From Stratiolaelaps scimitus (lineage: Eukaryota; Arthropoda; Arachnida; Mesostigmata; Laelapidae), in assembly GCA_019614645.1 (NCBI GenBank), contig JABWDB010000031.1:1178001-1242000 (forward strand): 64,000 bases of DNA. Direction: 5' to 3'. Under the pieces are notes generated by a model. It had not been told where the DNA came from and searched no databases. It saw only the letters and a list, made by a program, of their open reading frames with translations. Position 1 is the stretch's first letter, and every line of letters begins with the position of its first letter. Shown here in pieces: positions 56,265-64,000 of this stretch. Both the position numbers and the translations under genes were made by a program.

Positions 56265-57017
56265 TATTATTATTATTATTAATAACGTTACTGCATCGTA
56301 ATTACATTCGTCAATTAATTCAACAGCTAGTATAAATTTATAAGTGGATTTCGAATCTCGGCGACGTACCGTGAATGTCAGTTAGGCATTTTTCTGACTC
56401 CATTGATGGTCTACTCCAGAATTTCCGTCTCTTTCTTGGAGCATTTATATCGATTTCTTATTTATTATTACAATACTTGTATAATAGCTCATGTACGAAT
56501 GAAATCAATTATAATAAATAAAGAAATAAAACAAATATATATATATATATATATATAACTCAATGTACGCTGCTAATATATCAATATTGCCACCGTCAGG
56601 ATGGGCGTTCTTCGTGATGTATTAGAGGCGTGGCAGGATGGCGAAGAGGTCGGTGTCCACCGTGTTCAGCACGAACTGACCTCCGAGGGCCGGACTCAAC
56701 CTCCTCAACAGCTTCAATCTCACACGCAAGCGCAACACTCGGAACGAAACGAAACAGCAGCTACTCAGCTGGTCGCAGTACTGGACACGACAGCCGCTGG
56801 CTCGATTACCCCCTACGGAGTGGAGCAACAAGCGGGACGTTCGGGGACCCCGACAGTATTGCGCTACAATCCGATCGTACCAATGAAGGGTTCGCAGCAG
56901 ATGTATCTCGTGAATTCGGAAGATAACAGTGTACAACTGGTCGACAACTATCCGGGACAGGTGTACACGATTGAGGCGGCAGACGAGCCAACTGATGACG
57001 ATGTACTGATCCAGTAA
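48619..57017 (+). CDS. SWIM zinc-finger protein of the ZSWIM1/3 type, complete gene
   Basis: Fourteen coding exons: 48619-48650, 49704-49985, 50381-50489, 50712-50795, 51174-51288, 51462-51722, 51970-52146, 52330-52491, 52883-53073, 53684-53780, 54188-54369, 55076-55258, 55459-55901 and 56600-57017. All introns are GT-AG with consistent phase, giving 911 aa. Residues 20-140 form a FAR1/WRKY-GCM1-like zinc-binding domain (EGQAFSSFEALEEAVREF; FKYYSCLWLC; GCPAL; HNH). Residues 208-350 resemble a MULE transposase RNase H core (VHFLVADAMGELRPVMFAIL; FPAAHIL). The SWIM finger is CTC...CAH (C541, C543, C553, H555). The end (KIEELCAEL...LRDVLEAW) follows the ZSWIM3 C-terminus. Human ZSWIM3 is 696 aa; the excess is mostly a disordered acidic stretch at about 630-740. 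It is probably a nuclear protein derived from an old transposase; its function is not known to me. Confidence 0.88.
49704..49985 (+). CDS. ZSWIM-like gene, coding exon 2: FAR1-like domain
   Basis: Reads EEIIHEGQAFSSFEALEEAV, then FKYYSCLWLCVRGGKSFCR. The acceptor is CTTTTCACAG and the donor TCAAG|GTAAGG, phase 2. Confidence 0.9.
50381..50489 (+). CDS. ZSWIM-like gene, coding exon 3: rest of zinc-binding site
   Basis: IRIGCPALIRTRI and VVYAHNHGASP supply the later Cys and the two His of the FAR1-type site. The acceptor is TCTGTTTCAG and the donor CCC|GTACGT, phase 0. Confidence 0.9.
50712..50795 (+). CDS. ZSWIM-like gene, coding exon 4
   Basis: 28 codons, EVFHQLQTKQAG...KYIKKK, Lys-rich and possibly a nuclear localisation patch. 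The donor is AAAAAG|GTAAGG. Confidence 0.85.
51174..51288 (+). CDS. ZSWIM-like gene, coding exon 5
   Basis: SRLKDTAQAQLRELLSTVTG then VESVDKISQLY, probably helical, before the transposase-like core. The acceptor is TGTTGCAG and the donor TATG|GTGAGC. Confidence 0.88.
51462..51722 (+). CDS. ZSWIM-like gene, coding exon 6: transposase-like core
   Basis: FPEILTIESSSYV, VHFLVADAMGELRPVMFAIL and EDTLYEWLLQEFA correspond to the first strands of the MULE-type fold. Phase 1 at GTGAGT. Confidence 0.92.
51970..52146 (+). CDS. ZSWIM-like gene, coding exon 7: transposase-like core
   Basis: MQLCLVGRPYTEF and FPAAHILWEPSQSINTFRID. The usual second-strand Asp position reads Gly (LVGRPYTEF). Phase 1. Confidence 0.92.
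52244..52292. repeat. (TA)n microsatellite close to a ZSWIM splice acceptor
   Basis: About 24 TA copies fill a quarter of intron 7 and end 37 bp before the acceptor AG at 52328-52329. Confidence 0.9.
52330..52491 (+). CDS. ZSWIM-like gene, coding exon 8
   Basis: VEHFQKLVFCRSAEMKRIL and YDHEWEPNYALWN. The true end is WN before GTACGC; the longer open frame beyond it is intron. Confidence 0.9.
52883..53073 (+). CDS. ZSWIM-like gene, coding exon 9
   Basis: SRHPYDEAQHEYVLKRMQKL through LYKGDLLYHIVK, helical. The acceptor is TTCTGGCTTTAG and the donor AAG|GTATGA, phase 0. Confidence 0.9.
53357..53565. repeat. 28-bp minisatellite in ZSWIM intron 9
   Basis: Seven tandem copies of a 28-bp unit (GTTAAAAATTAGTTCAAAAG + TTGATCTT) start at 53357, 53385, 53413, 53441, 53469, 53497 and 53525, followed by a partial copy. 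Copies differ by only one to three bases, indicating recent expansion. Confidence 0.95.
53684..53780 (+). CDS. ZSWIM-like gene, coding exon 10
   Basis: VNQSRYQPKTSVDEAEFKYK and TEFAYMFLK. The donor is AAAG|GTATGG, phase 1. Confidence 0.88.
54188..54369 (+). CDS. ZSWIM-like gene, coding exon 11: SWIM finger
   Basis: SCTCMAYQALRLPCAHLLSF is a textbook SWIM motif (CxC...CxH). It is preceded by the usual two-strand lead-in (MVTFTRIGDREIKVS). The donor is CAG|GTAGGG. Confidence 0.95.
55076..55258 (+). CDS. ZSWIM-like gene, coding exon 12
   Basis: YFEDLVDDRWKRSN is the R-W-K element that normally follows a SWIM finger. An acidic tail ends at EE-type codons before GTATGT. Confidence 0.9.
55459..55901 (+). 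CDS. ZSWIM-like gene, coding exon 13: acidic linker
   Basis: 147 codons rich in Asp/Glu/Ser/Pro with a basic patch (RQYRERRKKIEELCAEL). The donor CTTAG|GTGAGT in phase 2 fits the last exon; an earlier GTATGG site would put the next exon out of frame. Confidence 0.88.
56174..56281. repeat. (TTA)n trinucleotide array in ZSWIM intron 13
   Basis: About 34 TTA/ATT units, with two single-base slips. Confidence 0.9.
56600..57017 (+). CDS. ZSWIM-like gene, last coding exon
   Basis: It completes the split Arg, then MGVLRDVLEAWQDGEEVG, a Gln/Thr-rich stretch and an acidic end (DEPTDDDVLIQ, TAA). A 217-codon frame on the other strand is its shadow. Confidence 0.9.
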
Positions 57018-57185
57018 AGACAAAAACAAACACTGCTTACCAAGGTCGAATAGGAAACAGCACAAAATACGATAAACAGGTGTTAGTTTAGGTTGACGGG
57101 TATGCAGTGCCAGAATTGATTGATTGACTGTATAATACATTTCGCTTGTAAATAGTGTGGATGAGACGTCTGAATCTGTATGTGA

Positions 57186-57242
<57 letters not shown>

Positions 57243-58335
57243 CATTGTTAAATAGCTCAGGACGATAACTGACATGGTCAGACATCAAATCTGTTTTCCT
57301 TTTTTTAATTATACTTCAATATAATATGTATAATACATTGTATGCATTACGTGACAGTAATGTAAACTGCATCAATGCTGATGGATTGGCTTTTTCACTA
57401 TTCCATATGCATCATTAGTCAGGTGCTTAATTAATTATCTTGAGTTCGGTAAACTATTAGTATTTCTGAAATATTTATAAATTATCCAGAACATAGCAGT
57501 ACTCTCAAAGTTTAAATTTGCGTTGATTAAAAAAAGTGCATACATGTGTCCTTGTGGCAGTATCTCGGAAGGGAGTTGGGTTCTTCTTCGCAGCTGCGCG
57601 ATAAAAGTTTATTCATTGCTGTGCTATTTGTATTGATCATATTTTGAAACCACGGCCTCTACCAGCACAAGGAGAGAGATTAAGTTCCACTCAGTGGTTT
57701 GATTGCAATCGCAGCGTCTGCCAGCGGTGGCAAAATTGATGTATTCGATAGAGCTAATTGTGCGGTTAATTAATAACAGATGAAAACAATAGAAGGGCCA
57801 GCAAGACCTGGTCCGGGGAAAAAACGTTCTGGGAAGTTTTCAGGTGAAATTAATGCATAGGGAACTCCAGTCGGGTCACCTCACTCACATTGGCGAACTC
57901 AGCAATCCTGGTGAAGGAATTGGACTTAACTTATTGATTTTCTAGAATTTTATTAGTTTAATTTGGATTTGTAAAGAGAAAGACCGAAATGCCTGTGTTT
58001 CTTCGCTCATATAGGAGAGTGAAATGTTCATCTCGATCATAGGACTAAGGACCAATGGGTATATGTTATCATAGGAAGAGGATAGCTGGTAGCATTGTAC
58101 ATTAAGGCCCATGAGGTATTCGGTGCCGGCTTAAGCATTATTTATCGCGTCGTCCTCTTTCGCCCAACAGGGCAATGCCTTTAGAAGTAAATAAGATATA
58201 GAAACGTGTAATTTCATCCAAAATGTCAATCCATTCTCCATCATGTCGTGGTAGTGTCCTGGTTAGTTATTGGTGTTGTTCTGAAATCGATTTCGATTGG
58301 ACTACCTCTAGTCCATAGATGTGCCACTGGATGAA
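57018..58335. other. 3' flank of the ZSWIM gene and convergent spacer
   Basis: Holds the ZSWIM 3' UTR on the plus strand and presumably the 3' UTR of the minus-strand gene at 58336. A (TG)n(TA)n tract lies at about 57181-57238. The only poly(A)-like hexamer I place with confidence is ATTAAA at 57526-57531. Confidence 0.5.
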
Positions 58336-58577
58336 TCAGAATGTTCTCTTCTTTATCGATGATCGATAATGCATTGAGAGCAACGAGTGCCTCATTTCGT
58401 AATGAGTCTGTTCTATACGATAGTGATCCACTCTTTCGGGCATTGGGAAAAAGGTTTGCGAAGAACGCTTGAAAGTATCCCTCCTGTCCCAGCTAAGCTC
58501 GCCCTTGAATTGCCATTCAGGTGGCGTGTCACCTTTGCCACCGAATATTTCATCTATGTCACGGTAATAAGGGATTC
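58336..58577 (-). CDS. Probable last exon of a trihelix (Myb/SANT-like) protein
   Basis: After a weak acceptor (TTTGAAAG at 58578-58585) the frame reads IPYYRDIDEIFGGKGDTPPE for 80 codons to TGA. The string PYY..(L/I)DEI(F/L)G is the typical final helix of arthropod trihelix-type Myb/SANT-like DNA-binding domains (CPFYNELDEIFG). The tail is basic and Ser-rich. The exons with the earlier helices should lie to the right on the minus strand; I could not find them, so this may also be a gene remnant. Confidence 0.4.
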
Positions 58578-60130
58578 CTTTCAAATACAAGACGTTCGTT
58601 GCTCACTGAACAGTCTCGACTTAGGTTTATCGAGAAACACTTATCATAAAGCCGCTGCATGGATGATTCGATTAGATCCCGCGTTTTGTGTCCTTCTTAA
58701 GGTCTCATCGTTGACGTATGTGCAACGCGCCATTTAGGCATCCACGATTTTGTGTTGATCAGCACAACAACGACAGGTGGACAACATCATTTGCTCTGTC
58801 GAATTGACCTACACTCGCGTGCCATTATAAAGCGCTGTTGGCCACTGATCGGCAAGACCCAACTCGTCAAATCAGAGCACCGAGTTATTAGTGGACAGCT
58901 GCGAGGAACAAGATAATGAGCTTATGAAATCGCATGATATATCTATCTGTGTGTTTGGCAGGGACTGTCGACCTCTGTAATCAGCCCATACGAGGCTAAT
59001 CAGGAGGCTAAGCTCAAGGGGAAACAGAAATCCAATCTTGTGATGTGTCGGACAATGTTTTCATGCAACTATGTATATCTGCACAACGAGATATACAGTA
59101 ACAACACTAACCGGAGAAGGCCCACACGTCGCCGGTCACGAGCATAGAAGCTACCATAAAAGGAGATACAATTCGTCGAAATACGAACAGCTTTTGCCTC
59201 TGTCAGCGAAACACGTCGGATATTACAGAAGATAATGGTGGGGTTTTCGTGAGTATCAAAGCAGAGATTGGTGACACTACACAAAGGAGTAAGAGCTCAT
59301 CTCTGCTGAGACGAATCAATGTCACCAAGATATACTGTGCTCGTGTGATGATATATTGTGTATTGCATTTTCTATATATATAATGTGTGTGTGTACCGTG
59401 TGTATGTGTGCGTGCCGTGTGTGAAGAACTAAGGATCGAGAGCATGCAGGTGAACATGATTGCAATGCCCTGGTTGAATAGGTCAGGTCAGGTCAGGTGA
59501 AGAGCCCGCAGGTGACAATGTCATTATCTCAGATTATCCCCACGTCGTACGAGGGGCCATAGCCGAACGAGGGCTCCATCTTTCTGAATGAATGTCTTTC
59601 ATAGCCTTCGCAGGATATTACGGTAACGGTGTGCGCGCGGAATCACAAAAGCGATGGGGTGGGTGTAGCATTATCAGGAGCATTGTTGTGTCGTCGATGA
59701 AATCGTACCACCGCTGTGTTGGACAGGAGGCTGTTCCTTTGGCGTCAACAAGAGCGAAGTCGAGGACTGGTGAAGTATTGAAGTGACGAGGTCTATGACC
59801 CAATGCAGCGTTGTCTTCAAGCTGAAAATTGTCAATATGGATACGAGGTTGCATTTAGAAGCTACACCGCGTTTTTCTTTATGGGGAAATCAACGAGGTG
59901 CCGCGGAATATGAGGCCACTATGCTGGATTACTTCCAACACTGGGTTCGTTGTGTGGTTCGCAATTAATTTAGTACGGCTCTTACGTGCAGTGAGCTAGC
60001 AGTGCATGAAATTGTTGGAGTGTGATGTTCCTCATGTCCACAATCTTTGTCTTGCCGTCAATTGATACGATGCTTGACATCAATATACAAGCCTATTGAA
60101 TATTCTTCTTGATATTCTGAATATTATTGA

Positions 60131-60517
60131 ATGTTATTCCTCTTATTTCTGCTATTGTACTTTACCGGCTATTTTTGCACCACGAGTGCACATATGTTAC
60201 AAGCAGTGTTCAATACCTACCCGTCCAGCGTCGGAAATGAGAGGTCTCTACACAGCTCGATGCCTCCTCTACTGGAACGTTACAAATCGAAGCGAACAGT
60301 CCACAATCAGCCGAGAGAGCGGCGTCGAAAAGGCGAACATGTTCTCAAAAAGGTGCACACAGAATCGAGACAAATTAGGCTGAATGTCTTCTTGGGCTTT
60401 GGCCAGACGACGACAACGACGATGATGGACGGAGCCCAATTGTTGCTTGCAGTTGAGCGAGTGACATTGACGCATGTATGGATTCAAGTAAACGACAAAC
60501 TACGCGAATGCCACTAA
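60131..60517 (+). CDS. Candidate small secreted protein, 128 codons
   Basis: ATG opens MLFLLFLLLYFTGYFCTTSA, a good signal-peptide profile with a small-residue cleavage site. A basic hydrophilic stretch follows (RERRRKGEHVLKKV, with dibasic sites as in prohormones). There is a single uninterrupted frame and no known domain. An intronless single-frame ORF of this size can arise by chance, and a second out-of-phase ATG frame overlaps it. Confidence 0.22.
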   Translation: MLFLLFLLLYFTGYFCTTSAHMLQAVFNTYPSSVGNERSLHSSMPPLLERYKSKRTVHNQPRERRRKGEHVLKKVHTESRQIRLNVFLGFGQTTTTTMMDGAQLLLAVERVTLTHVWIQVNDKLRECH

Positions 60518-61035
60518 CAAACTCACCGAATTGCAGTGTTGTTTGTGCGATTTGTGTATGCGTCTCGGGAAAGCAGCCATAATGTGGACAAGACTATCTC
60601 CTTGCGGGCACTCGATGCTCATGCGCTGTTCATGAGGCTTCAAATGGACTCCTCTCATAGGGCTATATTGCTATTGTGTTCATTATCATCATCACCACAG
60701 TATGTTCCCTCGTCTCTCGCTAGAGCGAGCGGCAGCTGTAGTATTGAGTAGAACGTCCATCGAGAGAGGAGTGTTGTTGTTGCTGCTACAGGCTATTGTC
60801 CATAACCTTCTGTTTGATTCGGCTCTGTAGCCTGTTTCACCTATCGGCCTTGATGATGGCTCGAGCCCATTGGCGGGATGGGATGATGTGTGGTTGGTTG
60901 CTAGCTAGCTCTGTGGTGTTACATGGATCAAAAGGTACATACATTCGTACGCATACATTGAGTAGTGAATTACTGACTGACTGACTGACTAAGTGCACAA
61001 TGTCCCTATGTGCCGCTCGGTGGGCATATGCATTC

Positions 61036-61036
<1 letters not shown>

Positions 61037-61079
<43 letters not shown>
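61037..61079. repeat. (TA)n microsatellite
   Basis: About 21 uninterrupted TA copies. Confidence 0.9.
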
Positions 61080-61080
<1 letters not shown>

Positions 61081-61839
61081 GTTCACTAAGCATCGGTGTT
61101 CCCGTCATCATTTGGACTACGATAGCGGATCAGGTTTCGCATGGGCGTTGGCTGTGTAGGCCCTCCTAGAACTATCTTTCATACTTGTCGTATCGTCGCC
61201 TCGGATTTCTACTACATTCGCACTCATCTTTCGCGCTCATCTCGTCGACTCCACCATCCGTAGACCGAATGTCGGACCCCGGTCTCGTGTTCTCTGGCGA
61301 CGTTTGCAATCGGCCGGACCCGCTGACGCTCGAACGAGACAGTGTCAAGCAATTGTCCTTAATGTGTTGGCCTGTGCTTGCTCGGTTTGATTTGTCCCTG
61401 GTCGCCTGTTTGATACGAGCGAACGCGCGAGTTCATGCATGAACACGGAAACAAGAGGGGCGGGGGCTTGTCAATGGGGTTGAATGCCTAACGGCTTCGT
61501 CGCCGGTGAACACACTATCTCAAATGAACAAACAAACATGCACTGTACCATAAGTTGAAGGGGATATTGATGGCCTTTTTTTTGTTGTAAAACTACATAT
61601 TATGATTAGGCACACACGTTTCACTAATATCAGTGGCAACTTGAAAAAGTCAGTAAATTGACTGAGATCAAAAAAAATCTACAGTTTTGAAATACAGTGC
61701 AATACAACGAAGCTAAAATATTGAATTGTGCGTTGGAGCTGTCGAGGTGAAGGTTCACCAGATTTTCGGGATATAGCGACAGGGAGGATTCGTCATCACT
61801 TTGATCGGATACCCATCCAAACTGCAGTTGTACCGAATC

Positions 61840-61990
61840 CACCACGGTGGCTTGGACGGCTAAGTGTCTGGAGTGAAAAAAGCCAGAGGTCGCAGGTTCG
61901 AATTCCGAACTTAACCCTTACCAGTTCCACAAGAACTTGAGCGAAAACTAAAGCGTTGTAAAAAAAGGTTGAAGGTTCATTAATAAAGAA
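61840..61990 (+). repeat. tRNA-derived SINE-like element
   Basis: An A-box-like GTGGCTTGGACGGC at 61847-61860 and a B box GGTTCGAATTCC at 61895-61906, with a TCTGG/CCAGA arm between them as in an anticodon stem. A roughly 70-bp body and an A-rich end with AATAAA (about 61980) follow. Confidence 0.55.
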
Positions 61991-62189
61991 GCAAAAATAT
62001 GATTGTACATGATTCATTGCTGTTGAATACTGTGACGGCCCATGAAGGAGATGATTTCAACATGTTGATGAAATGACTGTGTTGACATCAAGCGTGTGGC
62101 CCAGCTTTGTGTTATTGATGGTTATGCGTCGCTCGTTTGATTTGTTTTTTTTGGGTATGTTTATATAGAGAATATATGGCTATATGGAG

Positions 62190-62352
62190 CGCGCAGCAAC
62201 TCTTTCCTTCTGCAACGCCTGTCCCTCGCTGTTCAGAGACAGAGAGAGAGGCCAATGCCATCGCCTTCCTCGGGAGACAATGTCGGCCTCGGCCCCGGTC
62301 CCCAAATAATCCCTAGAACTAAATCTTAATTATTGTATGTTTGAATAACATC
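62190..62352 (+). mobile_element. 3' tail of the zinc-finger retroelement, truncated copy
   Basis: It matches 17930-18075 in order: CTTTCCTTCT, CCTGTCCC, a GAGAG run, CAATGTCGGCCTC, CCCTAGAA and TGTATGTTTGAATAA. It includes an expanded GAGA run absent from the other copy. A 5'-truncated insertion is typical of target-primed reverse transcription. Confidence 0.65.
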
Positions 62353-64000
62353 TAATATCGTTGATGCGGAGAATCGATAGAAAATAGATAGGGTAAAAAT
62401 CGTTTTTCTTGTTCTCGGCCCATACGATATATATTGCACGATCAAAATTCTGCATGTTTAGAAGAGACATCATCAGTGGAGCCGAACTCATTAGACACTG
62501 GGATTTTAGTGGACTATGTCACATTGTTGAACACGCAGTTCAGATAGATACTACTCAGGAGGTCTTCACAGACGAATCGTTGATTAGTAGCATTTTTGCA
62601 AATTTTCTGTGGTATTTATTCTATGTGATTCTATCCGAGTCGGAACAATTAAGAGGAATCTCAGCTACTAACACGATCCACATTAAGAGGAATAAAATTC
62701 TGGTCGGATGCCTTGACATTTAGTCTGTCCGTAACAATTCTATAAGGGGCTACATCGCGGAATAGCAAATTTATCCGACAGATATCCCAGGGCACTTTGT
62801 TTAAACGTTGCCACCAGCGTTAAGATCTGCTCGGCAGTCATAGCGGTCAGAAGTGGTCACTTCAAGAGAGATCGCTGTCAACCAGGCAGCTTGCTGCGTC
62901 GGACACAAATTCTGAACGAATTGGTGAAAGCAACTTCTTCTTAAAGAAGTTGCAAAATCTTTACCTGAAGATTTTGGCTATTTTTTTTTAGGCGGTGCTT
63001 GGTGCGAAACACGGTCGTACGGTGGCTTTACTCTAAAATGTGTATACTCTGTGTCTGCCATAAATGGTCTCCTAGCGACGTATACATATAACGAATGGTT
63101 ACGGAAGATAAAAAAGGTGGCGATTTTGGTTGAGGCGGCCTAAGATTTAGGTGGAGCTCGATGCCCATTGTTGCCGATTTGCATTTGGAAGGGGTCCGTC
63201 TTTCGAAGTAATTTAAAATCAATGCTGTGGACGTTAAATGTTTAACACAGAGAGTCAGTCCAAAGACATTTTGCCTAACATTTAAAATTTGACCTGCTCC
63301 GAGGTTATTCGTATTGTGTTGTAGCGGGTGCTTGACTTGGCCCCTCAGAAGGGTCTATTTATGTATTAACCAATATTCGCTTATCGACCCATCTCCTGTG
63401 ATATGGTGCTAGCCAACTTTTGAATAATTCACGGGTAAAAACGGATTTTTCGCTTGCGTCTTTTTCCATGGTACAACACGTGTGGGCCGCGTCTAACGTT
63501 AGCAAAATTCTCGTTGGCTTGGCCTGGACATTAAGTTTAATTGAAATTCTAATGCGAATCATGAACCGGGTCGATTTGTCGCCCATCCTCGTTTAAGAAG
63601 CCAACCCAAGTGGTAGAAAAACACCGCGAGAAATTATAAACAGCATCGCGCACTGCTCATTTGCACCCTGTACATATCCACCTTATCGAGGAGTGACTTC
63701 GCTCGCACGAGTGCGCGACTTCACCATCGTCGAATGCAATCGCGTCGCTCGAAGAACGAACGCATCCCAGAATGGGTAGACACAACGCCTGTCCCGCCTC
63801 CTCGCTCCCCTCAATCCCTGTGGTCTCCTGTATACTATATATATATATATAGTCACGCTCAACCCATCTGGCCCGGTCGCTGTTCTTCACTTCTTAGCGA
63901 TCTCTGACAATGACAACAACTGAACAACAAGAAGAGAATCGTTTTGCTTCTTGTTGTGTGTGTGTGTGTGTGGTTTGTGCCTGTACCAACATTTTGTACA

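Larger units (their letters stand above)
58578..64000. other. Right-hand spacer, mostly unassigned
   Basis: No firm gene. It contains (GTCAG)n at about 59478-59495, (GACT)n at 60966-60989, (TA)21 at 61037-61079, a SINE-like unit (61.8 kb), a retroelement tail (62.2 kb), a 10-bp hairpin at 62930-62953 and (TG)n at the end. Open frames at 62409-62723 (plus) and 63359-63586 (minus) lack recognisable domains. Confidence 0.45.

Noticed and set aside
56622..57275. 217-codon minus-strand open frame, the longest in the window
   Set aside because: It is antisense to the well-supported last ZSWIM exon and runs into a (TA)n/(TG)n tract giving YIYIYI repeats; it is a shadow.
59618..59854. Minus-strand frame with FIDDTTML as an RT box
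   Set aside because: A single short resemblance without GVPQGS or other RT segments nearby.

Overview
The window looks like a stretch of animal nuclear genome, most likely an arthropod and perhaps a parasitiform mite. The lineage is an inference from intron style, repeat content and an invertebrate-type three-WW Nedd4; no lineage marker was tested. Genes are split by mostly short GT-AG introns. Between them lie AT-rich spacers with many (TA)n tracts, tRNA-derived SINE-like units and decayed non-LTR retrotransposon pieces. No bacterial, plasmid or CRISPR feature was seen.

Layout. (1) 233-397, plus: last coding exon of a sorting nexin 1/2 homologue (retromer). (2) 7085-8352, minus: a complete three-exon gene for the small membrane subunit e of the V-type proton ATPase (96 aa). 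(3) 14729-46327, minus: a complete Nedd4-family HECT E3 ubiquitin ligase. It has 13 coding exons joined in consistent phase, 1097 aa, order C2 - WW - WW - WW - HECT. Two short exons inside its 6.9 kb fourth intron look like alternative starts for forms lacking C2. (4) 48619-57017, plus: a complete 14-exon gene for a 911 aa ZSWIM1/3-type protein with a FAR1-like zinc-binding N-terminus, a MULE-transposase-like core and a SWIM zinc finger. It points away from Nedd4 across a 2.3 kb divergent interval. (5) 58336-58577, minus: a probable last exon of a trihelix (Myb/SANT-like) protein.

Functional links are loose. SNX1/2, V-ATPase and Nedd4 all act in endosomal sorting, acidification and membrane-protein turnover, but they are ordinary housekeeping neighbours rather than an operon-like set.

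The most notable non-gene structures are: a perfect 32-bp inverted repeat with a 15-nt loop inside Nedd4 intron 1 (40397-40475); a 28-bp minisatellite in a ZSWIM intron (53357-53565); three copies of parts of one zinc-finger-bearing retroelement; and reverse-transcriptase remnants at 13.2 and 20.5 kb. Most of the remaining sequence is intronic or intergenic with nothing I can name.
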